Assembly: GCA_027596075.1 (NCBI GenBank) | Contig: JADGJC010000312.1 | Coordinates: 249 to 45,536, forward strand | DNA: 45,288 nucleotides | Direction: 5' to 3' | From: Rhizophlyctis rosea | Taxonomy: Eukaryota > Chytridiomycota > Chytridiomycetes > Rhizophlyctidales > Rhizophlyctidaceae | Shown here: piece by piece, positions 1 to 12,000 of the stretch | Layout of the letters: each line of letters begins with the position of its first letter | How positions within the stretch are numbered: the stretch's first letter is position 1 | Notes under the pieces: model-generated | Databases searched by the model: none | Seen by the model: the letters and a program-made list of their open reading frames with translations, nothing else | What the model was told of the DNA's origin: nothing | Translations under genes and position numbers: made by a program

Positions 1-4
1 CCCC

Positions 5-3000
5 CTAATCAGCCTCCGCCTCACTCTCCCCAATAATCTTCACAAACACCTCCTCCAACGTAGTCTGCCCCAACCCCCAATCCTCAATCCCAACATCCCC
101 CTTCCTCCCCTCAACCTCCTCAAAAACCCTGCCCACCAACCCCGGCTCATTCTCAAACTCATACGTCACATTCGTCGCAAACGAATCAACTTTCCGCGTC
201 CTCGGCGCAGGAGGTAAGATCGATTCCATAAATTGGCAAGCGGGTTCAGAGGCTTCGGGTGATACGGTGGAGAAAGATACGCGGAAGCCGGAGCCGTAGA
301 GGGCTTTGAGGTGGAGTGGGGAACCGAGGCAGCGGAGTGTGCCTTTGGCCATTATGCCGATGCGTTGGCAGAGGACTTCGGCTTCTTCCATGGAGTGGGT
401 TGTCTGTGTTGATGCATCATTTGTACGTCAGCCTTCCCTTCCACCACGCCTCCCAATCCCAAAAAAAAACCGCCAAAACTCACCAAAATAATGGTCTTCC
501 CCTCCCTAGCCCTCCCAACAATATCCCAAACCAACCGCCTGACCTCCGGATCCAACCCCGTAGTCGGCTCATCCAAAAACACAACACTCGGATCCCCAAC
601 AAGCGCAATAGCAATGCTCAACCGTCTCTTCTCCCCTCCACTCAACCCTTTACTTAACCGCGTCCTAAACGGCCCATCAAGCGATACCGTCCTCATACTA
701 TGTTCCGCTGCCGCCTTCTCCTCACTGGCCGGAACGCCCTTCAACCGCGCATAAAACAGTAAATGTTCCTCAACGGTTAGGTCGTCCCAGAGTATGTCGT
801 GTTGAGGGCAAATACCGATAACGCGGTAGACGCTTTCGCGTTCGGTCGCGATGTCGAAGGCGGCAAGTTTGGCGGTGCCGCCGCTGGCGTCGTATAGGCC
901 CGTTAGGATGCTGATAAGTGTGGTCTTTCCTGCACCGTTCGGTCCCAAAAGTCCATACACTATTCCCTCCTCAACGGCAAACGTCACATCCTTCACAGCA
1001 ATCTTTGGTCCCAGCCCGCTCCGAGACGGATAAACTTTCCGCATGTTACGCATGATGACAGGACTGTTAGGATCAAAGTTGTTGGAAAGAACACGGGTCC
1101 GCTCGGCTTTAACGTCAGCGTCTTCATGGGTAAGTTCCGATGCAGAGGTCTCGACATCGCCAGATACGGCGGCTTCGTCGTGGATCTTTTTCGCTTTTTG
1201 GGTCTCGGGGTTGGAGCGGCCGAGTCTGAAGAGGGATTGGACGGGCCAGTACCATTTCTTGGCGACACCGTACTCGCTGGGTATGATGCTTTGAATGTAG
1301 AAGGTGAGGAAGAGCAACACTATTGTTTGGCCGACTAGGAACATTAGCGCGGTGAAGATCTCGTCGCCGGGGCGGATCATGCCGACGGTGTATGGTCGGA
1401 GACGTTTTGAGAAAGCGGCGGTGTTGAGGACCGTCAAGATGCGGTAGAAGGCGAAGGGTGGCCAAATGAAGTACGCGGGTGGAGCAAAACCGATGGCGAA
1501 AAGAGTGTCCATGGCGAGGGAGACGATGACTCCACACAAAACGATGAGGAATACCAACACTATGAACAGAAGCGGAATGTTAGCTTCCATATGATGTGCC
1601 GTCCCTGTGGGATAACACTCAAATCTGTAGAATAACACTCACCCAACGCCGTACGCGCTTTACTAAAGAACGTCGCAAAGAACAACGCCAACGCAACTTG
1701 AACTATAAACCAAACAGGAACCAGAAACACACACTTGTCAGGACTCCACGTCACCAAAACCCTCCGCCATCAAGGCAAAAATACATCATCAACATACCAT
1801 TGCCCCACATAAAGAACACAGCCAACAAAACCCCGACCTCCGTCTTCCTAAACATATCCAACCTCGCACCCCACCCAACGATCAAAAACACCGCCGAAGA
1901 AATAACATGGAGCGTAAAGAAATGAAGATAATGCGTAATCCAATACGTATAGGGTTTCATTCCGTTCTGTACACATCACATTAGAAACATTTCGTCAATT
2001 CCTCCTCACACACAAGCGAAACCAAAATCACTTCGAAACCACCCACCATCTGCATCATAATCATAATCCGATCCTCCTTCTCCTTCACCACCGTAATCAC
2101 AAAAATCGGCAAAAGAAAACTCAACCCAAACGGAAACAAAATCCGTCCTATGAACGACGCGATGGGGAGTTCCAGCTTAGTGCTTTGAACGGAGGGCATC
2201 GCGCGTGTGGATTGGGATATGATTGATGTGCCGAGGTTGGTGGTGTTGCTGAAACGGACTGGTTGGGGGAAGAGATTAGTGGTGGATCAGAGGAGAGGGG
2301 CGTAGGGGAGAGGACTTACGTATAGCGTTACTGAGTAAAGCTTGCTGCAGCATTTGTCGAGATCCTTGTGTCGGGAAACCGGAGGAAGCAGAAAGCCGGG
2401 AATCGGATGCGATTTGGAAGGTGTATCTGTATCGTTTGGCGGCGTGGTTGACCTCTTCGAACAACACAGCTGAAAGGGAGGAAAGTCAGTCTCAACGCTG
2501 TGGCTCCGTATATCGACGAAGTCGGCAATCAGCATCTCATACCTCCATAGGGCATCTTCCGCACCACCAAAGAAGCGTTCATCAAGAACCCTTGATATTC
2601 CGCTGGAGTCGGATCGCTCTCCTGCAACACGTGCTTATCGATGGTAGAGAGTTCGGCTATGACGTTGGTTATGGCGTCGTGGATGGCGTCGTCTAGGTCG
2701 TTGGAGGATTTTGCGGTGGTCTTTTTGGTTTCGTGTGGATTGGATCAGCGGTTTGAGTTTGGATTTGCAACAAAGTTGAACATTCAATCAACGTACCGCG
2801 TTATAGTACGGAACTCTGGTGAGTTGCGCCTTGCTAAGATCCATCTGCCCATCCGTAGTCTCAAACGTCAACCGTCCTTCCATCGTACCCAACATTCCAT
2901 CCGCCTGAGTTGCAGGCTTAAACGACAACGGAACACTAGTCCCGTTTGACGTGACGTTCCCTCCACCAGCAATCCCCGCCCCACCATTCGCCAAAAACGG

Positions 3001-4052
3001 CGCAATGGCCGCAGGGTTCGAAGCCGATAATGAGGTCGGACCAGGGCGGGATCCAATATCCGCCGGGTTGACGCCGTCAGCAACGGCGTACAGGTACCAA
3101 GGACGTAATTGCCATTGAATGAGGTACCGACTGAGGTTTGCTGCGGCCGCTACATTGGGGTTAAGCCACCCACCGAGTGGGGGAGGAGTGTAGGTGCTAT
3201 CAAGACTGTACCAGGAGCTGTTGTTTGGGATGCGGGGATCGAGGTCGTAAGGGGAGGAGTTGTCGTATGGGTAGTATGCGCTGTACTTTGTTACACAGGG
3301 GCGAGCGGTTCCAAGTCCTGCAAAAGTTGTGGATGGCGGAATGAGGAAGTTTACATGGGTTACATTATTCTTATTGAAACTTGGCAAGGGTCCGTATGGC
3401 AGTCTTGGGTCGTCTTTGTCCATGATGGGAAAGTTGAACGAATCTACTGCGGTCTCGTTGGAGCAGAATACGAAATCTGTGCATCGAGGATATTAGGTAT
3501 CAGAATCGAATGCTCCAAATTGCTCCCTGCAAAAATTTCATATACCTTGTACTTTCGTCTGCTTGTCAACCAATCTTTGCACGAACACACCCAATCCTGA
3601 ACTAATGACAACCATTGCTAACGGGCAGCAACTGAAGATGAATCATGTACAATATTCAGTCAGTTAGATGTCAGTGTACACGGGCCAGACAACATCAACG
3701 CACCTGACACAACAAAGGTTCGTAAACCATTGACGCTTCTGATACGCTAAGGTTTTCCGACCCTGCGATTGACTCGTGTCAACAAAGCCAAGACATTCTG
3801 CGAGCACGTCAAGATAGGACCTACCAACGCCCGCATCTGGTGACTTTTCATTTTTGACACATCTCTGCGTGGTTTCAATGGTACCTGAGCAGTTGCGGAC
3901 GAGTCTGTTGTGACTGACGCCGGTGAAGACGCAGCTGGCATGAGGAAGGGAGTGGTGTGTGAGACGGTGTTTATCGCTATGTCCGATAGCTTAAACCGCT
4001 CTCACTCACCCACAACATTAGGCTCAACACCGTCACGAGTAGTTGGTTCCAT
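5..4052 (-). CDS. ABCA-family half-size ABC transporter (multi-exon)
   Basis: The product is an ABC transporter of the ABCA class, membrane-bound and probably lipid-moving by family analogy; the substrate is unknown. The ATM start is ATG at 4052, with a short first exon ending at 4010 before a gtgagt donor. After an N-terminal segment ending in a QKRQWF motif comes a hydrophobic stretch, a large non-cytoplasmic loop, further membrane segments, and one nucleotide-binding domain with Walker A GPNGAGKTT, a Q-loop (CPQHD), signature LSGGEKRR, Walker B VVFLDEPTTGLDP and H-loop TTHSMEEAE. The H-loop is assembled by splicing the intron 483-404. There is only one NBD, so this is a half-size member. 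The C-terminus is VFVKIIGES followed by an acidic tail and a TAG stop at 7-5, only four bases from the window edge. About a dozen introns are visible; several middle joints were not individually checked. Confidence 0.9.
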
Positions 4053-4488
4053 GTTTTCGTCCATTCTGCCTGTGCTGGCTTTGTGGAAGTCAAACCAGTA
4101 TTTCCACGCCCGCGACGATAAAAAGAGCCTGGACGGTGACAGTGAGAAGGTGAGAGGAAGCTCTTCTCAAAAGCTGCATTTCTCTTCTATAGCAACCTTT
4201 GCAGCCAGAGAATATATACCTGAGGTATCTTGCAAATATCCGAAAGACGAGGCAATAGGTACCCTCTCGAGTGTGGGAAACTTGGAAATGAGTAGTCGAA
4301 ACTAGGTGGAGTTGACAGTGGCAGACACCACCTTTCTTTCAATGTGCTGTGGTGTGATTGTGTTGCCTCATTGAAGTCGCACCACGCGGCTCGAGACTGG
4401 CTCGGCTCGCCATGTCGCCAAGTCATCTCAATGCTCAATGGGTGGACTCCACTTCGGCTAATTCACACCCTCCGATATAAGCCACTGG

Positions 4489-4510
4489 TACCAAAAGGCG
4501 CCTTTTGGTA
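4489..4510. repeat. Perfect 22-bp palindrome centred on GGCGCC
   Basis: Reading from 4489, TACCAAAAGGC is followed at once by its exact reverse complement, GCCTTTTGGTA, with no loop. Flanking bases do not extend the symmetry. It lies about 437 bp upstream of the ABCA start codon. A dimeric transcription factor site is one possibility; a chance palindrome of this length is unlikely but not excluded. Confidence 0.85.
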
Positions 4511-4570
4511 AGCGGATAAACTCTAAAGTCACTGGAACGGTCCGAACGGAAATTGGCAAGTTGGCAACTC

Positions 4571-4602
4571 ACGAGGGTCCTACTGGACGAGGGTCCTACT
4601 GG
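4571..4602. repeat. Tandem direct repeat, 2 x 16 bp
   Basis: The 16-mer ACGAGGGTCCTACTGG occurs twice in exact tandem, at 4571-4586 and 4587-4602. It is 60 bp from the palindrome and in the same spacer upstream of the ABCA gene. Function is unknown. Confidence 0.9.
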
Positions 4603-5985
4603 AGGATCCCCAATGAGTTAACGCCAAACGGTTCTACACATGGAAGGCGTCAAGACAATTGCACTGTGTAGGCCGCTTGCAATTAGACATGAGCGCACCA
4701 AGACCTTTTGATACGCAAATAAGGTCCATGGCTTTTTTGCAACATCAGTATTGAATGTCTGGTGACAGAGCATCGCCTCAGTGATAATGCTCAAAATTGT
4801 CAGGCGTCAAGTGTTCCATATCGGCGGTGTGAGATCGGATACCATGGTCAGAATGATAAAGAGCACAGACAATCCATTCAATGCAATTCAGCGTCCCCAA
4901 TACGAAAGATCTCGCTCGATTGGGAGAATCTTGCCATAAGTCGCCCAGCCAAGTGCTGATAAATGTTGGAGGACTGTTACTCGTCATAGTGAGGCTTGAG
5001 ATGTTTTCAGCCAAAATATTTTCATCCAAGTAAGCGCAGACGGATGGCCCAAATATGATTCCCAAAACTGTACCACATGGGACGTCAAATGTGAGTTCTC
5101 TGGATTTTGGTGAGAGGCGCCACAACCATGGATCCCGCGGACGAATGTACGGAGAAGATGTATGCACTTTCCTCTTGAAAGAATTTGCCAAAGCTGTCTT
5201 GCAGCAGTGGCTCATTAAGTTGTGGTGTTGATGACCCAAAACACTATAGTTCCAGCTCTCGGGCCACGCTGTTGATCATCAGATACCGCCATTCGTTGCG
5301 ATTCTTGTTCAATTCTCATTTCAGGTCAAAAGTTGCCGGTTCAGTGGCGAGATTGGAGGCGGCTGTCAAAACGATTCGTTGGTTGACGCCATCTTCAGAT
5401 CAACTATGACGCTTCACTCGACAACTGAAATTTGACATGGTCCAATCTCCTGATACGTGGCAACCCAATCAACGTTTCTGAACAAAAACTCATGCCATCA
5501 GACTTAAAAATGTCCAATTAAACCTCCTTGAGAACTTACAAGGCACTACATGCTACATGCTATACTTATGGCGAGTTGGGAGGGATTTTTTGGCACAACG
5601 CATGCCGGGACGTGCTACGGACAGTTGTGGTATTTGAGCGACAATTTAAGGGCGAAAAATCCTCCAGTACACTCAAGGTCAATATTGAAGTTAGTACAAG
5701 CGACTACGATTTCATTTTACGCTTGGATTGTATCGGGATAAAGTCCAAAATTCGATACTGTCAACATCGAAATTAAAATTTGCAGGAAGTGGCCAGCCTG
5801 AATTGTTGGTGGCACTGCGCGTCTGGCTTGGACGTCACCACTGATCAAGCCACTGATAGCCGTGCCACCAATTGCATGCATTCACAATTTGCTGCGGATT
5901 TCGCTTTCCTTTCTTTCCCACGCGGGCAATCTTCAAAGGCATCTGGTTGCTATCATATCCGCACACGTATCAGAAACTACCAAAT

Positions 5986-8826
5986 ATGACGCAGCCAGTT
6001 GGTGAGGCCGGAGTGAAGGCTAATGGGCTTGTAAAAGAAGCGAGGGAAGACGTTCCTGGTAGGTCACCACTTGGCATCCACGGGCTCCCGCGTGTCCCGT
6101 CTTGAAAAGTTTACTAATTTCCATACTTACCCGTCTTTCAAACATTGCACAATGGGCGAACACAGAACGCAGCAAGCAGAGCATTGACCAATCACCTGAT
6201 AATACTCTCACAACACCCGCACCTTCCACACCTTCCACACCTTCCACACCTTCCACACCTTCCACACCCTCCACACCTCCCACGCGCTTGACCTCCTCCC
6301 CACACCCAAAAGCCTCGAAACCCTCCACGTCTTTCCCATCAACACAAACCTCACACCGTGCGAAGCCAAAATCTAATGGAGCATTATCAAAGGCCACCGC
6401 AATCCCGTACGACTTCATACTGGCACTGGATATGAAAACTACAACCGACGATGTTTATGAAAACTCCGGATAGGTGGAGGTTCCGAGGAGTCGGGCGGAA
6501 GTTATCGCTGTTTCCATGCTCTCATAGATACGGCAACGAGAGAACTTGATCGACAGCAGTTTTATGTCAAGCCGGAGAAAACACAAAGCAGCCCACTGGT
6601 CACTCACTTGACAGGGGTTTCCCAGGAGAGGATTGACGAAGCAGGTGAGAACCCATGAATCGTGAACTTTAGTCCAACTCTCAGCCTAACGGAAGTTCGA
6701 AGGCTCTCTGAACGAGGCAATCTCGCAGATCGACTTCTACTTGCAATCAAACTTCACCACCAAGGGCAAAACCTTCTGCTTCGTCACTTACGGAGACGAA
6801 GATTTGCGATTCCACCTGCCTCGAGAAGCCCGTGAGAAATCAACCTCCCTTCCTCCGTACTTCAGCATGTATTTCGACATCAATCAAGAAGTTGCGAAAT
6901 GGCAGGCTCTCCAGTCTGGTACTCATCGTAACGCGAGGTCGACATTGGACCAGCTGTGTACCGCCGTGCAAATCATCTATGACAAAACTTCGGACGATGC
7001 CCTAACCGTCGCACAGGTCACTGTTGCTTTGCTGGGGATGATGGAACGACTTCCACCATCGTCGACGGCCGATGTCGATGTGCCGTTGCGACATCCGATA
7101 GATTTGGCTGAGCAGCTCAGACAGTTCAGCGCACAACACTCGAAAATTGTGCGATTCGGTCAGTTGCCAATGAAAGCCATTGCAAGGTGAGCGTCCACCT
7201 GTGCGTTGCCAACTGTAGCATCCTTCTCATGATTTTCGTCACAGTAACGTGGAAGAGTGGATTGGGTTGGCGGGGGTCAAGGCGGAATCGCTATCGATCA
7301 TCCGAATGGACAAGCGGCTAGACGGCACAGGCTTTGCCGTCTTCCGCTCGCACGAGGAAGCAAAGCAGTGTCTTACCCTGAATGGCCGCCGAGTCCTGCC
7401 CGCCGGAACAGTTGTCGTCAGCCCGTCATTGCAAGCAGAGTACGAGTCTTTTGAAAGTATTCGGACACCATTTCCTGTAAGTTGAGGATATTGAGTTTCA
7501 TCCATGCTTTCCGGACTGCATTGTAACGATCACAAACAGACGGAAGAGGAAGTACAAGCATTGGCGCTTCCACCCGACATGAAACCAGGCGACTGGCTCT
7601 GTCCCGTATGCAATCACCACAACGTCGCTACTCAGCGGAGATGCCCAAACTGCCATGTTTGGAATCTCGAACGCCCCTCCTTCCACCCCTCCTCACCACA
7701 AATCATCCATCCAAACATCAACAAGTCATCGTCCATGGCCCCGCTTCCCTTTCCATCAAAAGCCTTCACCGGCACCCAAAGCCGCTTTCCGCGGATCAGA
7801 CCGGACGTGTCCCGGTTTGGCGGAATTGGTACCTTTGGATTCATCGAGCAATATTAGTCGAAACCGTTTAGCGGCGGCGCCGACGACGACATATTCCTCG
7901 ACTCGACACCAGATTATGATATCCAGCCCGGCCGGAGACTCACGAAGACCGAATACCGCGAGCTGAAGGCTAGTAAATGCCAAACTCTTGCCCAACGCGT
8001 CGCTAAAGTCCGCCGTCGAGATGCCAGTCCTCATGAGGCACGGTCACGGTTGCCTTCTCCGCAACTGGACACCGAAAAGAATGACCACTTTGACCTTTTG
8101 GATAGCGGCCATTTCACGTTGCCGGAGGCGGACTTCCTTAATGTTGAGGGGATGCAAACAGAGACGGGGGAGCCGGGTAGCATTTTGAAGAAAACTCTTC
8201 AGTCGATCGAAAAGTTGAAGAGCGAACGGCAGCGGGAGCAAGTGGAGGCACGTCCGCGATTCGATGGGACGGGGGATGTTGAAGCTTTTGACGATTCCTG
8301 GGATTGGCGGGAAAGCGGGCCTCGGTTGAATCACGGCGAGCGTTACTTTTCCGTCGGTACGCGCAAACGCAAGCGAGTTGAAACATATACGGAAAGCAAC
8401 TCGGATGATTCCAGTGATGATGATGAATCGGGCGGTGGTGGTAGCGGGTCGAGCGGGATGGGTAGGGGTCGGGGGGATGTAAGGAGTGTGAGGGGAAGAG
8501 GGGATGAGGGGGTGGGGAGTGGGAGTGGGAGTGGGAGTGATGTAGGAAGACGGGGAGGGAGGGGAGATGGGGGAAGAGGGGGAGGGAGGGGAGATGGGGG
8601 CCGCGGAAGTGTGAGGGGAGGTGGGGGGCAGAGGGGTGGGAGGGGGAGTGGTAGTAGTGGAGGTGGCAGCGGGAGTGACGGAGGGAGAGGTGGGGGGAGG
8701 GGAGGTGGAAGGAATGGACTGAGGGGAGGGACGAAGGGCAACAGGCAACGTAGCAGTAGCACGGAGCGTCGAGGCGGGACGGGTGGGAAGAAGAAGAAAG
8801 GACCGGGACGTTCGGAGACCTTTTAA
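5986..8826 (+). CDS. ERI1-like exonuclease domain + RRM-like + RanBP2 zinc finger + RGG tail; frame interrupted
   Basis: Exon 1 (5986-6058) joins exon 2 at 6166 in phase. A low-complexity (STP)n stretch leads into an ERI1-type DEDDh exonuclease domain: PYDFILALDMK (motif I), FYVKPE and LTGVSQERID, TYGDEDLRF (motif II) and KTSDDALTVAQV (motif III). ERI1-family enzymes trim RNA 3' ends. Here the motif I Glu of DxE is Lys and the motif III catalytic His is replaced, so activity is doubtful. Then come an RRM-like segment (FAVF, 7245-7478), a RanBP2-type zinc finger (W-x-C-x2-C-x10-C-x2-C, about 7588-7656), a charged linker and a Gly/Arg/Ser-rich tail ending in TAA at 8824-8826. Further introns: 6645-6702, 7187-7244 and one ending before the ACG that opens the zinc-finger exon. 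Two problems: no canonical intron joins the frame across 6470 (TAG, plus frame change), and an in-frame TAG sits at 7855-7857. It may be functional with unusual introns, a pseudogene, or carry sequencing errors. Confidence 0.7.
6222..6275 (+). repeat. 9-bp coding minisatellite (CCTTCCACA), five exact units plus a variant
   Basis: Units start at 6222, 6231, 6240, 6249 and 6258, followed by a one-base variant at 6267. Translated in the exonuclease-like gene it gives a Ser-Thr-Pro repeat just before the exonuclease domain. The unit length keeps the frame, so copy-number changes would alter only linker length. Confidence 0.85.
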
Positions 8827-9047
8827 ATTCTTTCAACAGCTTAATATATTGCATGCACCCATTCTCAGAAAACTCAACAACGATGTACATTCCAAGTATT
8901 CCATGACATGGTTTCACCACTCGTCTCAATGATATGCCTTTCAAAATCCAAATGGCAAAATGTTCAATGATTCATTCTTGTGTAGAGACTTCCATTCGCA
9001 AGACAATCAAGTGCTCTCAGTTGAAAACATCAATAACTCTGTCTGCA

Positions 9048-12000
9048 TCATCGGCTCCCTGTTGCTACAAGCCCTCCCTGCCCCTCCATCCCAGAACCCT
9101 GCGATTGCGGCAGCTGCTGGTATGTCGTTGATTGCCGATTCGTCGGCACTGCGTGTGGCTGGCCTGATGCGTTGGGTGGGGGAGGGAGGAGTTGCGCGTT
9201 GGGGGCGGGAAGGGAGACATCACGATCCTGCAGAATGAGCAACAGAGATTAGCTGCTTGCGATCGCATACACCTGATCGCTCTGGTTGCCAAGCCCTGAA
9301 ATTGCGATCCGTATGACACACGCAAGACAAACTTACTCTTGACATCAAAGCCGCCAATAGTTGCGTTGAGGGTTCCGCCTCCGTGAGCATTTGGTAGTCG
9401 ATTTTGGTGTTTGGTTTTGCATCCTGGATGCCGTATATGAGTGTTTCGGAATAAACCAACTGATCCATCGATACATCACTTACTTTGAATTGCTTCTCTA
9501 AACACGCTGCAACCCGTTCAGCTCTCGCGCATCGACCTTGCAAGTCCCGAAGTTGTTGCTGTAAAGTCTTTATCGTTTGTTCTAGTTGCTTGATGCGGAC
9601 TGCGTTGTCGGTTTGGTTGCGGGTTTGTCGAGTTAGGGATACGTTGAGCTGGGTTGAATGTTGTAAGCTCGATGGACTTTGAGAACGTTCTTGGAACGCA
9701 GATGGTGATTGGGGTTTAGACTCACGTCATCCACTTTACTTCTAAGCAGGTCGTTGTCGTTCATGAGGTATTGGCGTTCGGAACTTAGAGATTCGATTTT
9801 CAGGCGCCAGGCTTCGAAATCTGTTGTTGTCAGTTTAGACACTTCCAGCAGGGTAGTGGTGTACAGTAGAAGGCTAGCTTTTACCTGGGACGTCATCCAA
9901 CTCTCCGTCCGGATGTGGTGATGGTGATTGATTATTTCCAGAAGATTTGCCTGTTGAATGTGGTATGTCAATAAACAGACTTTCGCTGCCGCAACAACAC
10001 TCGTACCCGCTATTCCCCTTCCGCCAACCGTTCCTGCTTGGCCTGGAACGCTCACCCATGCCGCACGTTGAGACTGTGTTATAGGCGTCGCTCTATGCAG
10101 AGCATTGATCATTACACGCTCATATGACAATTCAGTGGACGCAATGAAGCCGAACCTCTTGCCAACAATCGTCACCCCACCAACCATCTTCAGCTCCTTC
10201 ACCAAACTCTCCAACTCCGATACCCTCTTCCGCAAATCCCAGTTTTGCTTTTGCAGATCAGTGCGTTCCGACTTTAATCGCTCCGCGATCTCTTTTGCCA
10301 CCACGTGTTTACGTTCTAGGGCGTGTGTTGCACGGTCGTCGAGAAGTCTTGCTTGTAGGGTTTGTGATCGTTCGGAATATAGGCGGCGGATCTCGTGTTT
10401 TAGCATTTGGGTGGACGTCTGGTGTTCCGGGATGAGTTGACGGTTAAGCAGCCGGTGTGAAACAGGCGCAGCACAACTTCGAATATTACCTCACTGTTGA
10501 CTTGCGACTCCTGTAGACGGAGCCGGGCTTCTTCTAGTTGCAATTCCAACACCACCTTTTGTTCCATGGTAAGTCTTTCTGCTCTGCTGACAAGGTGTAA
10601 ACTGTTCGAACAATTGCGACTTACATTCTTCTCCGTGAGCTCATCAACAACGGGCTGCAACTTCCGCAACTCGCTGAAGAGCTTTGCCGCCTCCAGCTTT
10701 TGTTCAATCGCTTCCTTCTTCGCATCCGCTATCTCGCCTGCTGTTTTCTGCTTGATCGCATCGTTTATGTGCAGTTGGGTCTGCGACGGGAAGACAGCGA
10801 CGTCAATAGCTCACCAAGCTCTGGTGCGGACCCCCTATTAGCGAAAACAAACCTTCATGAAAACACTATCTTCCTCCAATTTCGCACTCCGTTCCTTCCC
10901 TTTCAAGCCCTCCTTCTGCCCCTCTAACCACATCTTCTGGAGCTTGTCATTCTCGTTCCGCGACTTGTGCAGGTCCTTTTGAAGTTTTTGCATAGCCATT
11001 TGGAGGGGTCGCGTTTGATCAACTGTAAATAGTATATGGTTGGGCACTATCAAAAAAGAAACACGATGAGCCAAAAGCACCCCTTACCAAGAGTTTTCTC
11101 CTGTATTTTACTCTTCAAATAGTTCACATCGTGCTCTTTTCGTTCTAGGGCGTATATCAAATACTTTGACTCGTCGTAAAGTTTGCCATAATGCGCATTG
11201 ATCTCATTGAAGCGATCCCGATATGCATCACGTTCATGCCGGGCGTGGCGCTACAACCATCGTCAAAAAAACATCAGTGCTGGCTGCACAAAGCGCTCGT
11301 GAGTTGAGTGTGAGACTACTGACCAATTCTTCCTTTTGCGCTATCATCATCATTTGCAGCTCCGCATTCGAGTGGCGCAGGTTGATGGTCTTGCCCTCAT
11401 GCTCCCGTTCAATGGCTCTTAGTTGAGATGCAGCTGTTGCGTTGACTTGCTCTTCCTTGCGAGCTACATGCTAATGGTAAAATCATGAGCTGTTGGTGTC
11501 ATCGAAAATGAGGATTATGACTTACCATGAAGATCTCATCCTTCATCTTAATGTCAAAATCATTTTTCATCGAGTCTATACGCCATTTAAGCTCCGATAC
11601 GGACTCGTTCCGCCGATGTAGTTCTTCTTTTGTCAACTAAACGAATGATCATTGATGACTTTGCTTGGAGTCTCCTTATAAGGATGTGTCCCATACCTCA
11701 TGCCTTTTTGAGACCTTATCGAGCTCCTGCTTATATAAAGACTCCGCCACTTGCGCTTCTACCAGTGCGTTTCGGGCCTCACGAGCTTTTGAATCCACGT
11801 TTATAAGGTTCGTGCGTACAGTTGCAAGAAGAGCAGATAAAGATGCATTTTCTGTGGATTTACTGTCAGTGTCTTCTCCTTCCTGTCTGGTTGCCCAATT
11901 ACAGTCAATACAAACCATGTTCCTTCTTTGACAGTTCATCCTCCCTTTTCTCCACATCGGTCTTTAGAGCGCGGTTCACTTTTTCCGTCTCATCAAGTTT

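Larger units (their letters stand above)
4053..5985. other. Intergenic region, no convincing gene
   Basis: This is the divergent spacer between the ABCA start and the exonuclease-like gene. It holds a 22-bp perfect palindrome (4489-4510) and a tandem 16-bp repeat (4571-4602), listed separately. One minus-strand open frame, about 145 codons from an ATG near 5214 to 4778, has a plausible composition (hydrophobic TVLGIIFGPSV patch, several Trp) but no family I recognise and no clear promoter or introns, so it is left unannotated. Short plus-strand open frames at 5528-5989 look random. Confidence 0.5.

Noticed and set aside
4778..5239. Minus-strand open frame of about 150 codons
   Set aside because: Plausible composition but no family, no intron and a weak start; kept only as a note in the spacer entry.
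8138..8944. 268-codon minus-strand open frame rich in Pro, Ser and His
   Set aside because: It is the antisense of the purine-rich RGG tail; the low-complexity composition removes stops on both strands.
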